Below, one piece after another: positions 54,240 to 64,000 of a stretch of 64,000 nucleotides of DNA. Source of the DNA: Nephrocerus scutellatus. Its lineage: Eukaryota > Arthropoda > Insecta > Diptera > Pipunculidae. Numbering within the stretch: the first letter of the stretch is position 1; each line of letters opens with the position of its first letter. A model generated the notes under the pieces. The model ran no database searches. It saw only the letters and a list, made by a program, of their open reading frames with translations, and was not told where the DNA came from. Where the stretch lies: NCBI GenBank assembly GCA_947095585.1, contig OX352761.1, positions 131,470,277 to 131,534,276 of the forward strand, given 5' to 3'. The position numbers and the translations under genes are program-made.

Positions 54240-55800
54240 AAGCTGCTTCTTCAATCATCATATTTTGCTCTACAACCGGTATCCGGTCCTGGCCTCCTGT
54301 AAAAAATCTCACCACCGGTACCGATTTCGAGCCGATGTCATCCAGTTTGGTATCCCTAAACTCTGGGCGTCCTGGTCTACGACATTCTTCAAACGTAAAC
54401 TTTGCCGGCCTCGCTGTGTTGTCTCATAAATCCTACTGCAAAGGACTTTCAAAGCAGGATCTTCTTCGCTCATGCGAGCTAGGTGACTTTCTTTCGAACG
54501 TGGCTAAGAGCTCAGAATGCTCTTTGCTAAGCCCCCAGGTCTCGGATCCATATGTAAGTACTGGTATGACCATTGTCTTATACACAAGCAACTTGGATGT
54601 TATGGTTAAAATCCTGGATTCGAGTAGTGAGTAGTAGTGAGTAGTGAGTTTTAATCAGCTCCGTTGGGATACCATCATATCCCGGGGCCTTATTATTTTT
54701 GAGCCGATATATCGCTCTGCTAAGTTCATCTATGCTTGGTGGTGGCGGCAGCATAGTGTGGTCTTCGGTCATTGGTGGAGCCTTAAATTCATCAGTAAGC
54801 TGTCCATTTACCAGCTCATAAACGTGCTCTTCCCATCGCTCTAAGATGCCTTTGAGATCGGCGATCAGATTACCCTCTTTGTCTTTGCAACCCTCTTGTC
54901 TGTGTAACGCGGTGTACTGCGTCATACCGCGGACTCTTTGGTAGAACTTCAGCGCCTGGTGCGTTCCTTGCTCTCTGCACTGTTTTAGTTCACGGGCGAG
55001 ATTCTTCTCCCAGGCTGCTTTCTTTCGCCGGTGAACTGTTTTTTCATATCTTCTGAGCTCTGTAAACTTATCTTCGCTTGCTCGCGTTCTATGAGATTGT
55101 TGCATTGCTCGGAACGCAGCATTCTTACGTTCAGTCGCCAGCTTATATTCGTCATTGAACAAGTCGTTTCGATCTCTTCAACTACTGCCTAAGATGAAGT
55201 CCGCAGTACTAATGACAGTCTCCATTTCTCTTCTACGCCTGACATCTCAGCCCCAGGACTTACTCTCCCTGCATTTTGGGCGAGTCCTATCGTTTGACCG
55301 TAGGTGCCTGAACGTTGATGAGGCTTTTGTTTTGAAATCTGCCCCGCACACGAAGGGTGCATAGCCGTTCATTTACTGCTTTAAAGCCGATAACGGTGGG
55401 TTTCATGCTTTTGCTGATTAGAACCACACCCCGAGCACATAACGTCTTGCATGATAGCTGATTTTTGTAGGACACCATTCCCCGTCCACTGCATCACCAA
55501 AATTGATGTTATGTCAGCATTATATTTCGACAGGTTATCGGCTAGCTGCTGTCCAGCTAGCGTACGTTCCATGAGCAAATTCTTAAATCGCTTAGCCGTT
55601 TTCGTTGTCGTGGTTCTCGTCGTCCATCAATGCATCCGAGGCTGATTTTCAGTTCCGTAATATGGTTTTTTACGGGCGAGGTTATTGGCTTGCGACAACC
55701 TTACTTCGAAGGGACTAGCCCGATCATTTCGCTTTTCCTGTACTGGAGGAAAACTACCAGCGACCACCACGTGGAGGCTTGATCGCACTTTCACCAGTCT
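54240..55800 (-). pseudogene. RTE-like non-LTR retrotransposon relic
   Basis: Minus-strand order: endonuclease N-terminus (ERTLAGQQLADNLSKYNADI then MQWTGNGVLQK, 55570-55450); endonuclease middle (KPTVIGFKAVNERLCTLRVR then INVQAPT, about 55400-55290); linker and RT start in one open 194-codon frame (55162-54578: YEKTVHRRKKAAWEKNL, LKNNKAPGYDGIPTELIK); then, after loss of the RT palm, the thumb LVYKTMVIPVLTYGSETW at 54600-54540. There are frameshifts, a large internal deletion and no YADD. Motifs and the endonuclease-RT spacing fit the RTE clade. Confidence 0.85.
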
Positions 55801-55884
55801 GAGATGATAATTACGGCCAACTGCAATTTTAAAGCTTTCTGTATTACTAATCCTACAATGCTGATGGCTGACCGCCAGTATGAA

Positions 55885-56032
55885 TCGCGATGCTCAGATT
55901 GTCAATTGACGATTTTAAAAGTAGAGTAAATTGACACATGACAATTGTTATTTGCCTCACTGGAGGAAATCATAAGCGTCCAACAGCTTGTATATTGATC
56001 CGCCAGGAAGATTCGTGATAATCCAATCGTCA
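55885..56032 (+). repeat. Right part of the tandem repeat flanking the RTE-like relic
   Basis: gatgctcagattgtcaattg acgattttaaaagtagagta, acatgacaattgttatttgc ctcactggaggaaatcataa, then a second partial unit, ttgatccgccaggaagattc. See 54055-54235. Confidence 0.7.
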
Positions 56033-56034
56033 AT

Positions 56035-58730
56035 AGCAAACCAGTAAATAATGTTTCTTTTTAAGTTTTGTTAAACGTTGATCGTGAGAATAATGTGCGT
56101 TACTGTTCAACTGACGTGAAGTTTATAATGTTCTTTTTTTGATAAATGAATGGATTTAAAAAATTGATAAAAATAAAAACAAGATAGATAAAATACTTTA
56201 AATAAACCTTACCCAGATATAATAAACATTAATATGCATTCAAAAAAACCCCAATTCCGCAGATTTATTTAAAAAAGAATTCTTACCAAAATGCCGATAT
56301 GCATTTTACTACAAACTCGTTAATAATTGTAACATACTACCAATTCACCACTTTGATGTATACTGTACATTCAGCCATAAAATTAATAGTACTCTGTACA
56401 CTGTAATCTGAACAGATATTTCTGCTGTACAAAAAACATTTTTTATAGGTATACGCCGGTGTATGTGAAAATCTCCAAATGAGATATTATCAGCCGGAGC
56501 CCGAAGTGTAATTCGGTAGCTGATGAAGCTACGAACAAATGATGTACAAAATCTCGTTTAACTAATTCCCATTTATCGTTGCTATACATGCTACATCAAC
56601 ACAGTTCCACTCCAATGCTTAATGGACCTCCAATTAAAAACGAAAAAGATTTGGCGTCTACCTGTTTTTAATGTCCAGCAACAACAATTCCAGATTTAGT
56701 TTCTACTATAGTCCTTGTTCTCTTTTGAAACAAATAGCACCTTTCCAGGTATGGTGATAGTCATAAATTTTGGGCTCTTCATTCCTTTAGATGCGAAAAT
56801 TAATGTAGGTAGGAAGGTAGGATACAGAAGTCAGTTTTTTTTTTTGTTAACGGCCACTTCGTCGCTCGCTGCATTACCACTTTTGTTGACCCCTTTGTAT
56901 ACTCACGAGCATTATTTGTTGAAAAAGTGATTTCATTTGAATTTCAACGGTTTTTACCATAATATGTAACAACAACAAAAAAGTGGAGAGGAAGAAGAAA
57001 AAATCATGGTTCTTAAAACCACGACCCGAGACGTGTTCCATTAACGGCAAGGGGCTAAAAAATGCAATTACCGTTTACAGTTCACGTGATGCGTGAGATA
57101 CAATAATTCAAAATTTAATTTCACATTAACAACAACAACAAAAATACTCTATTTACCACCACCACACCACCAGACTTAACATTTCAAATGTTTGAATTTT
57201 GAACTCCTCCGTTGATCGTCATCAGGTGCATAACAGAGTTGAGTTCTTTTACACTAATACACACATATCCCAAAAATGCAAATAAATTCCAACAAGTGCG
57301 CATAATATACTCGTAGCAATTGAATTAGCAGCCAACCACAGCGCGAAGCAGGAAACCAATATGAATAAATTTATCGCTTCACGAATCCTTCTCCAAAGTC
57401 CTGGGAAATAAAAATGGACGAGTATGGTAAACCGTTTTTGAACGAGTAAACCGAAGACGGACGTCGGTCACACTAACTCGTATCGTACCTCTGTGCTCCG
57501 GATGCGATACACGATATGATATGCAAAGAACGGTGAGATGCCGGACAAGTGCACAGCTAGCAATCACACACAAAGCGCACAGCGATCGCCGTCGAATCCC
57601 TAGACCTTGTCCGTTCGACTCGGCACAGACTTAAGTCTTCTTAACCTTAGAGACTTTGATAATTTAAATTTCTCAACGGATGTTATAGATATACTCTTAG
57701 CATATATACATACATACAACGTCCTTTCAGATGACCGCGAACAGATGGTCACGGTTATGTCGTTCGTCCTCTGCTCCTTGAAGAATGTATGGCAAATATG
57801 TACTCCTCGTAATCCGTCAGCGTTGCAAACAATCCCAGTCACACTATGAGTGTGGCTGCTATACTAATTTGGCTCAATTTGCTCACAAGGAAGGGTTCAC
57901 GTTCCAAGGGCACAAATCAATCCAACAGCAACTGTACACCGTTTCACAGGTGACTGCACTCAATACGTTGTTCCATCGTTTCATATAAACCGCACACGGT
58001 TCTCGCATTTCGCATAAGTATCCTGAATTTAAATTGCCTACTGGCGCGTACATACATACCCGAATTTAAAGGGAAATTCGTTACGGTTATGTCATCGCGG
58101 TTAACCGCAATTTTCATGTAAGGCCAATTTACCAAATTGCCGCAGCCAAACTGGCTCACGCATATCTGACAGGTGCGGTGCTTTATGCCTCGATCGCAGT
58201 TCACAGTTTAAAGCGAAACGCGCTTATTGCTTTGGGGTTCACTGAAGTGGAATGCGCTGTCGTTGTCATCATTGTCACGGATCACCCAGGCAACAACTCG
58301 TTCAATACACAAGCATTCACCTGTCTGTCAGTGTTTACAGAACCAAATCCGAAAGACTCGTATACCTGCCTGCAATGAGAATAATGAAAAGAAATGCGAC
58401 GACACCCACTTTCAAGAGCACTCTCCGTTACAACATTTTATTCAGTTTACAAAGATTACATTCTACATAAGTTTTTATTTATTGTTTTTTCCATTTTTCA
58501 TATTGCAATAATTACTGAGAGCCATTCGTCAGTGAAAATTGTAGAATTATTGTCAGATATGTGACAGTTCCCGACAGGAACATCAAATTCATTTCGTTCG
58601 ATATGTCAAAGAAGCCCCACAGATTAAGCCTCAACTCTTGAAGGTTTAGTTGGTTGAAGAACATTTCGACCTAGAAATTTTCATCGGCGATGAAAAGTAA
58701 CCATTAGTTAGAATTCACAAAATCATTAAA
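56035..58730. other. No recognised gene
   Basis: AT-rich sequence, with a GC-richer block at 57370-58330. Overlapping short open frames on both strands show no domain; none called. Confidence 0.45.
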
Positions 58731-58754
58731 AAAATTAAAAACTTCTACTAATAA

Positions 58755-58870
58755 TACAATTAGCTCAGACATCATTATTATATTTGGCTCTGCAACCGGA
58801 TTTCCGTCATGGCCTGCCCCAAAAACCTTTTCACCGGTCCCGATTTCGAACTTATGTCATTCAGTTTGGC
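58755..58870 (-). pseudogene. RTE-like 3' fragment
   Basis: The text ttggctctgcaaccggattt ccgtcatggcctgcc ... gtcccgatttcgaacttatg tcattcagtttgg parallels 54265-54355, at the 3' side of the minus-strand RTE relic. Confidence 0.55.
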
Positions 58871-59009
58871 AGTAAGCTTGTTCACACACATCCATAACCA
58901 TAATTATTTTTGTATCTATGATTTATCTACTGATCTACTGGTTAGTGCAATATTCGTCAGAATGAGTGGTTTAATGAAAACTTCAAGTCAGCAGCCGCTA
59001 GTAAAAAAT

Positions 59010-60440
59010 CAGTCCATTTGGACTACGTTAATTGTACTCCCAAAAAAAACCTTGTTAAGTTTCAAATAGCCAGAAACAGAGCAAACGCTATGATAAACAG
59101 GACCAAAATAAAATATGACCTCAAGATTCGAGATAGCATGCGAAAAATTTTGGATTCAGATTCAAAAGTCAAAGCTTTTGGTCATTTGCCGCCTTTGTAA
59201 AAGGAAAGAGAATACTTCATCTATACCTTCTTTGTTACTTAATGGTATTCTTTATAAAACTGGTATTGAGCAAGATAAGCTCTTAGCTCTATTATGTTTG
59301 TGCGTCAACTCCTAATTTATCTAACCAAAGCTCACCATGTCTCCCGATGTAGAACCACGTATGTTTAAAATCTATTTCCGGCTGTGTCAAAGATTCTTAA
59401 AGAACTTTAGTCTAATTGGAGACGGTATTTCGCCAATATTATTGAAAAGATATCATCATACTCTAGCAAAACCGCTTAGCAAATTGTTTCATCTCTCAAT
59501 GAAGACTGGTGTATTTCCCACATTTTGGAAAATGGCTAATCTTCAACCCGTTTCGAAAAAAAGAGACAAATCTGCACCTATACTAACAACCGCCCTATAA
59601 CTTTGTGGTCGGTTCTATCACAGGTTATGGCATCTATTGTTAATTTCAAACTAATAATCTGGATACGAATGCTCTTTTATCTGATGTGCAGTATGGATTT
59701 CGCAAAATTCGCTCATCAGGTGAACTCATGACGTGCATGACTAATTGTTGGGAGCGAAGCATTGAAAATCTAGGTGAATCAAGCGTTGTCTCCTTGGATA
59801 TTTCTAAGGCATTAGATAGAGTATGGCATGTTTGTCTTATAAATAAGATTCGTTCGCTCAACTTAGACATCTCTCTCATTGCATGGATTGAGGATTACTT
59901 ATAGAACTGCAAAATAAAAGTTGTTTGGAATCAATGCTGGCGTGCCACAAGGGTCTTTCTTGTCGCCTATGCTTTTCTCAATATATATCAATGACCTTAT
60001 TGTCTTCTACCACCTGTGATATCTATTCATTTGCTGATGATACAACGCTATCGGCTATCCATTGAGTTTGTAAGTCAAAAACAATGAACATTCGAACTTT
60101 TAGGTCATTATCCTCTTATAGGGTGGAATTTAACCCAAATAAATTCCAGGCTTGTCTTTTTTCTCAGAAGGCAGTTCAGTATTACGTGCCACCAGTAATT
60201 AATGGTTCCCCTATTTCGAGATCTGATTCACTTAAAATATTAGATTTGAAAGTTTCAAGTGAACTTGGAAGGAACCTATTTATGAAATTACAAAAAGGCG
60301 AGCCAATACTTAGGTTTTATAAAACTTTGCAACTTCTACTTCACCCCATCTGAAGTATTAAGATTATATAAGATTTACGTTAGATCAATTTTGGAATTTA
60401 ATTCATATGGGGTGGCTACAAATGTGAGAAATATGGTAAG
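59010..60440 (+). pseudogene. Non-LTR retrotransposon relic (linker and RT)
   Basis: Segments in shifting frames: VKFQIARNRANAMINRTKIK (linker); GDGISPILLKRYHHTLAKPL and SKLFHLSMKTGVFPTFWKMA (RT fingers); SDVQYGFRKIRSSGELM; SLDISKALDRVWHVCLINKI; AGVPQGSFLSPMLFSIYIND; a broken FADD region near 60030; and YRVEFNPNKFQACLFSQK then RLYKIYVRSILEFNSYGVA near the end. Stops and small deletions interrupt it. A 5' neighbour fragment of the same family lies at 29695-30015. Confidence 0.85.
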
Positions 60441-60464
60441 ATACAGTAAATTGCAAATTGTAAA

Positions 60465-61590
60465 TTACTTTACTTCGCTTCTTTACTTTAATTTCAATTT
60501 TAATAAAGGGTATACCCTTATTTTTGTGGCGCAACTCATTTAGGGAGTTCTCCTTTGGCAATAAGTTTATGAAAAAAAAAATTAAAAAACGCCCTAGAGT
60601 AATTACTGTCACGGAAAGCTTCTCAATTCGCTTTCCGGCATACGTTTTTTACAAACTTCTCTTTTAAAATATTTCATATTTATTTATTTCTTGGATCCTC
60701 TGAATAAGGGTACATTACATTAGTAGGTATATAGGACAGATCTTACCATCAAAAGCACGATTTAAAAACTGAGGGCATAATTTCACGGTCCTCTTCGGAC
60801 GCGGATTAGTTATACGACAATCAACGTCCATCTAGGAAGATGTGCCAGTATTAACGCACTGGTTAGAGCGGGACCCATCCTAAATCACTGCCGATCTTTG
60901 GTTCACGACAAACGGTTGAGAGGTGCAACTCCACAGAGAACGCATCATCTTACCGGTAATATCGGGTCGGGCGCTGATGCACCAAAGATTTTAATAACAT
61001 CAGGCCTTCAGCTGATGTTACCATGATAGCGCTCTACCTGCATTTTGGTAGTAAACCCCAGCAACTACGTAGGTCAAGCCAAAACGAAGCGGGTCCTCAA
61101 CCAAAAGTTTGCCCAGACCCAGCTAACCTCCAAGGAGATTAACCTCATCTGTGAGTAATAGCCAACTCCCGTAGTACCAACGCAACCATGGTAAGATCCG
61201 ACATCAAGGGACTCAGTTCGTTCAGTATGAGTGCCTGGGCGTAGGTACTCTACAGCCTTGGCAGCAAATCGTCTGGAACCTCGAACTCAATCATTTGTCA
61301 CTAGAACACCGTACTATCCAAGGCCGCCCAGGATAGAAACTATCCCAGGCAAATCACAGACCTGTGTACGAATAGGCCACTGAATACGAAGACAGTCCCC
61401 TTCTAGACATTATAAGTACTAGTAGCCCATTCAGCGCCGCAAATTACGAAGACATAGCCCATAATGAGCATACTCTAAGTACCCGCGAACCATTCCTATT
61501 TTCCGAGGTAGAGCCCCGCACCCTAACCTACTAGGTTAAGATGCAGTTGGACCACCCACGTGGATCGATCATACACAGATCATCAACACA
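60465..61590. other. Unassigned sequence, including a GC-richer block
   Basis: 60605-60640 carries a scrap of the SINE body (gtcacggaaagcttctcaat tcg). From about 60780 to 61570 the composition is clearly less AT-rich than the neighbours and has no open frame of note. It could be an untranslated part of a retroelement, but I could not assign it. Confidence 0.5.
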
Positions 61591-61593
61591 GAA

Positions 61594-61760
61594 TCAGGCA
61601 ATTAATTCTACATATTTATTGTGAAACACCATAGCATTTAAACCGTGAATACTTGATTTGAAGCCGTCCGATACGACCAGGATTGAACGGTCAGAAAGGT
61701 AGCTATTAGTCCGATCAAGCAGGGCCTTACGAATCCATAGGGATTCAGAGTTAAATAACT
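61594..61760 (-). pseudogene. Short non-LTR RT fragment
   Basis: Minus-strand text SLWIRKALLDRTNSYLSDRS then ILVVSDGFKSSIHGLNAM corresponds to the RT region just before the GVPQG motif (W..SFL..R.I.V.VDG..S....NAGVPQG). It is cut off at both ends. Confidence 0.65.
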
Positions 61761-61762
61761 TT

Positions 61763-62055
61763 AATAATAATAATAAAATTTGGCACGATAAACCGTTGCG
61801 GTCCAAGTCATAGCTTCCAGCGAACATTCGTGTTGTGCGTGTTATATTTTTTGCACACAAATTGAAGGGACCTACAATTGAATGCCGTATCAAAAAGACA
61901 AGCTGAGAAGCTTTCTGTGACAAGTTATTACTCCCGGATGTTTCTCAAAAATTTGCAAGAGGTGGGACCGTGAAAAATTCTTTTTGTGTTTCTGGGACTC
62001 AAACTTCGAACCTCGTGCACAAAAGTACAATGCAATTAACACTGAGGCCACGTCG
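61763..62055 (-). mobile_element. tRNA-derived SINE, minus strand, diverged
   Basis: The reversed (ATT)n tail, then tggcacgataaaccgttgcg gtcc, gaagggacctacaatt, gagaagctttctgtgacaag ttattactc, gaggtggga, and a damaged head (gtttctgggactcaaacttc gaacc ... ctgaggccacg). It lies downstream (3') of the gustatory-receptor exon on the same strand. Confidence 0.8.
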
Positions 62056-62403
62056 TCCACTGCAACAACTTTGCTTCACCGCCTTCGAAAACCATACCGC
62101 TAAGGATTTCACGTGAATCATAATATTGCATATAATCTGTCATGGAAAACATCTTGGAAAGTACAGATGTTAGCGTTGTGGGTCCGCACGAGTAAAGAGT
62201 AGGAACAGGCTTGATAAAGGCTGTTTTACAAATCCTTTGGAAGACTTTATATTTATGAATGTTGAGCTCACTTAATACTCTAGCTACCAGGCATTGCATT
62301 CATTTCGATTTCGTTGGTTTCTCCACAGCGCTATTTTTTTATAGAATCCTCCATACATACCTCCTTTCAAACGACCTGCTTTAATAGTCAGAGTCACATC
62401 AAT

Positions 62404-62410
62404 ACTTACA
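62404..62410 (-). other. 5' splice donor ending the gustatory-receptor exon
   Basis: On the minus strand, ATGAGT is followed by GTAAGT, a consensus donor (intron from 62409 leftward). It follows codon 358 in phase 0. Reading past it gives 41 more codons that do not resemble the receptor family. Confidence 0.8.
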
Positions 62411-63483
62411 CTCATATCCCAACGATCGTCAATGTCCGAACAGAGATGATCCAAGTTAATGTGGCGTGCCATGCGTGAATTTCGAATTGCTGCATCGGCC
62501 GCCATCGTTAGTAAGAGGATGTCGATAAAATTCTTACCGCCAAACACAACATAATTCCACAGCAACAAGTTAGCGATGCGGTAATTGAAGATGCAAAAGT
62601 ACATAACAATCGCAATCGACAAGAAGCTGATGCAAATATTGAAGAAAATAGACGATTCGAGCAGTCGATGGAAACAATTGGCTGTGCGAAAGATATCTGC
62701 ATAGAGGGATGCGCAATCGTCCAGTTCGTCAGAGAGCGTACACAGTTTCTTCATACGGACGTGCTGACTAAAGTGACGCTGGCCGCTAATTGTTGGCAGA
62801 TCCCAGGACGCCAACTCAATCTGCTTAAGCTTTTCACATAAAACATCACGCATGTAGCTATTCAGCTCATCGTAAAGTACAGAAATGCTCATGTATCCAA
62901 CAAAGCATAGGTGCGTTGCCATATTGACTCCGACATACAAATAACAGGAGCAAAAAACACAAGCTATGCCAATACTTTGGCTATTTGCAATTAATGCAAC
63001 TGAATCCGGAAAGCACATTATCAGCTCATATGCACAGATGATGAGCTTCACAATCAGCATGATAAGAATGTGGAGCTTTACAAAATTGTGGTTCTTTGTC
63101 TTGCGCTGAACTCGTGAAAAGAGCCGTATGAAATCATTGGCCAATTGTGTAAAGTCACTATAATTCCAGACATGCATTGCTACAATGTAAACAGAAACGA
63201 TTATGGTAAAGATCATTTGAATCGTTTCTGTTAAATGCGAGTAAATGTCTGCCCAAAAATTCGAGCTACGATATGCCATCCATGTCATTGGCCCATAGAC
63301 TGACAGTAAAATCAGGCGAAATCCAATTGAGAACAAACGCGACCACCTACAGTTTACAGCTCGAAAATTTCCTCCATCGACAAATGAGAACACAACGTAC
63401 CCGAATATTCGCGAATAATAGTAAAGAATTGCTAAGATTCGAATACTAACGCGGTTAACCACGTCTCTCTGAACCACCGCCAT
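62410..63483 (-). CDS. Gustatory receptor family protein, first coding exon (partial)
   Basis: 358 codons from ATG at 63483 to a GTAAGT donor. Insect gustatory receptors are multi-pass plasma-membrane proteins, thought to be ligand-gated channels in taste neurons. Hydrophobic segments lie at about residues 14-35, 48-66, 88-106, 135-156, 170-192, 277-300 and 304-326. Family-like phrases are YYYSRIFGYVVFSF near the N-terminus, VGYMSISVLYDELNSYMRD at 196-214 (the intracellular stretch after the fourth membrane segment), and the loop DELDDCASLYADIF at 252-265. The last membrane segment with the TYhhhhhQF signature is expected in a short final exon of about 40 codons; I did not find it to the left. 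Length (358 plus about 40) suits the family. The subfamily is unresolved. The exon has no stops or frameshifts. Confidence 0.88.
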
Positions 63484-64000
63484 GTTGCCAGATGTACTGA
63501 ACTACTAAATGTCGAATGTAAACTGCGTGGGCTTAATTGCAAACTCGCATCGACCGGATTGCAATTCATTTGGGAGGCTTTTGATCGGATGGACATAACA
63601 TCACAATCACATTAAATTGTCCTTCCAGGGTCATACGGGGTAATATGTAAATTAAATTAGAAATCGATGACTATCACCCAATGCGGCTTGTTTGCTGAGT
63701 ACATTTCTTCAGTAGGCGACCGATTAAGACAAGTAAAGATTAATTGCTCGTAAATATTTTATGGATTCTCTGTCAATTAATGATAACTCTCATTGGTTTC
63801 TAAAGCGTGCTTTTTAATTGCAACAACATTTTAAATTGACAATGTATTTTTAGCACGATTTAGTTTTCAACATTGTGTTAGCGTTTTGTTACTAGCATTC
63901 CTAATGTCTCTTAAAATTTCCCATCTTTCCCATCTCCCATCACGGAGTTAGGGCATTTCAGGAGCAACTGCAGGAAGCTATTCAACGTAGCCAAGGCTAC
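63484..64000. other. Upstream region of the gustatory-receptor gene
   Basis: AT-rich; no other gene. The promoter is presumably here, but no core element can be called with confidence. Confidence 0.4.

Noticed and set aside
62284..62409. Reading the gustatory-receptor frame through to its stop (399 codons)
   Set aside because: The added 41 codons lack a membrane segment and the QF signature, and a consensus GTAAGT interrupts the frame at codon 359.
1..64000. CRISPR arrays, operons or bacterial features
   Set aside because: None seen; tandem repeats present lack spacers of the right kind, and gene structure is eukaryotic.

Overview
The window reads as dipteran nuclear DNA, most likely from a true fruit fly or a close relative. 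It is AT-rich, almost gene-free and packed with nested transposable elements, with one insect chemoreceptor exon at the right end. Calls rest on reading translations and repeat text by eye; no database was searched, so family names are given only as far as motifs allow.

The dominant feature is a complete, apparently young Ty3/gypsy-type LTR retrotransposon at 31362-40232 (8,871 bp). It has two 1,480-bp LTRs in which I see no difference, an AATT target duplication, a tRNA-Lys-type primer binding site, intact gag and pol, and a polypurine tract. The gag-pol junction carries a textbook minus-one frameshift signal: GGGAAAC in gag phase, a 6-nt spacer and an H-type pseudoknot. The LTR holds a chain of perfect hairpins and an 11-copy array of a 53-bp repeat. 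The element has inserted into an older non-LTR retrotransposon.

The rest is mostly decayed mobile DNA. There are non-LTR fragments of several types: R1-like at 4.1-5.8 kb; RTE-like at 0.5, 10.4, 10.7, 24.3, 54.3-55.8 and 58.8 kb; a family with a WIGHTLRK-type tail at 9.6, 25.7 and 42.9 kb; an RNase H-bearing type at 18.1-19.4 kb; Jockey-like at 49.8-51.5 kb; and others at 26.3, 29.7, 30.8, 46.8, 59.0 and 61.6 kb. There are also a BEL/Pao gag relic (20.2-21.3 kb), a Ty3/gypsy gag-protease relic (28.8-29.7 kb), mariner transposase pieces (3.3 and 27.9 kb) and a Helitron helicase piece (13.5 kb).

Two small dispersed families stand out. One is a tRNA-headed SINE of about 280 bp with an (ATT)n tail; seven clear copies plus fragments occur here, one with a perfect 10-bp target duplication (44845-45142). 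The other is a short element with conserved ends, flanked by T runs and containing a GC-rich minisatellite; one copy (50423-50818) sits inside the Jockey-like reverse transcriptase and can be excised conceptually to restore that frame.

The only credible host gene is a gustatory-receptor-type 7-transmembrane gene on the minus strand (62410-63483). Its first coding exon ends at a GTAAGT donor, and the last exon was not found. Long stretches between these features show nothing I can support.
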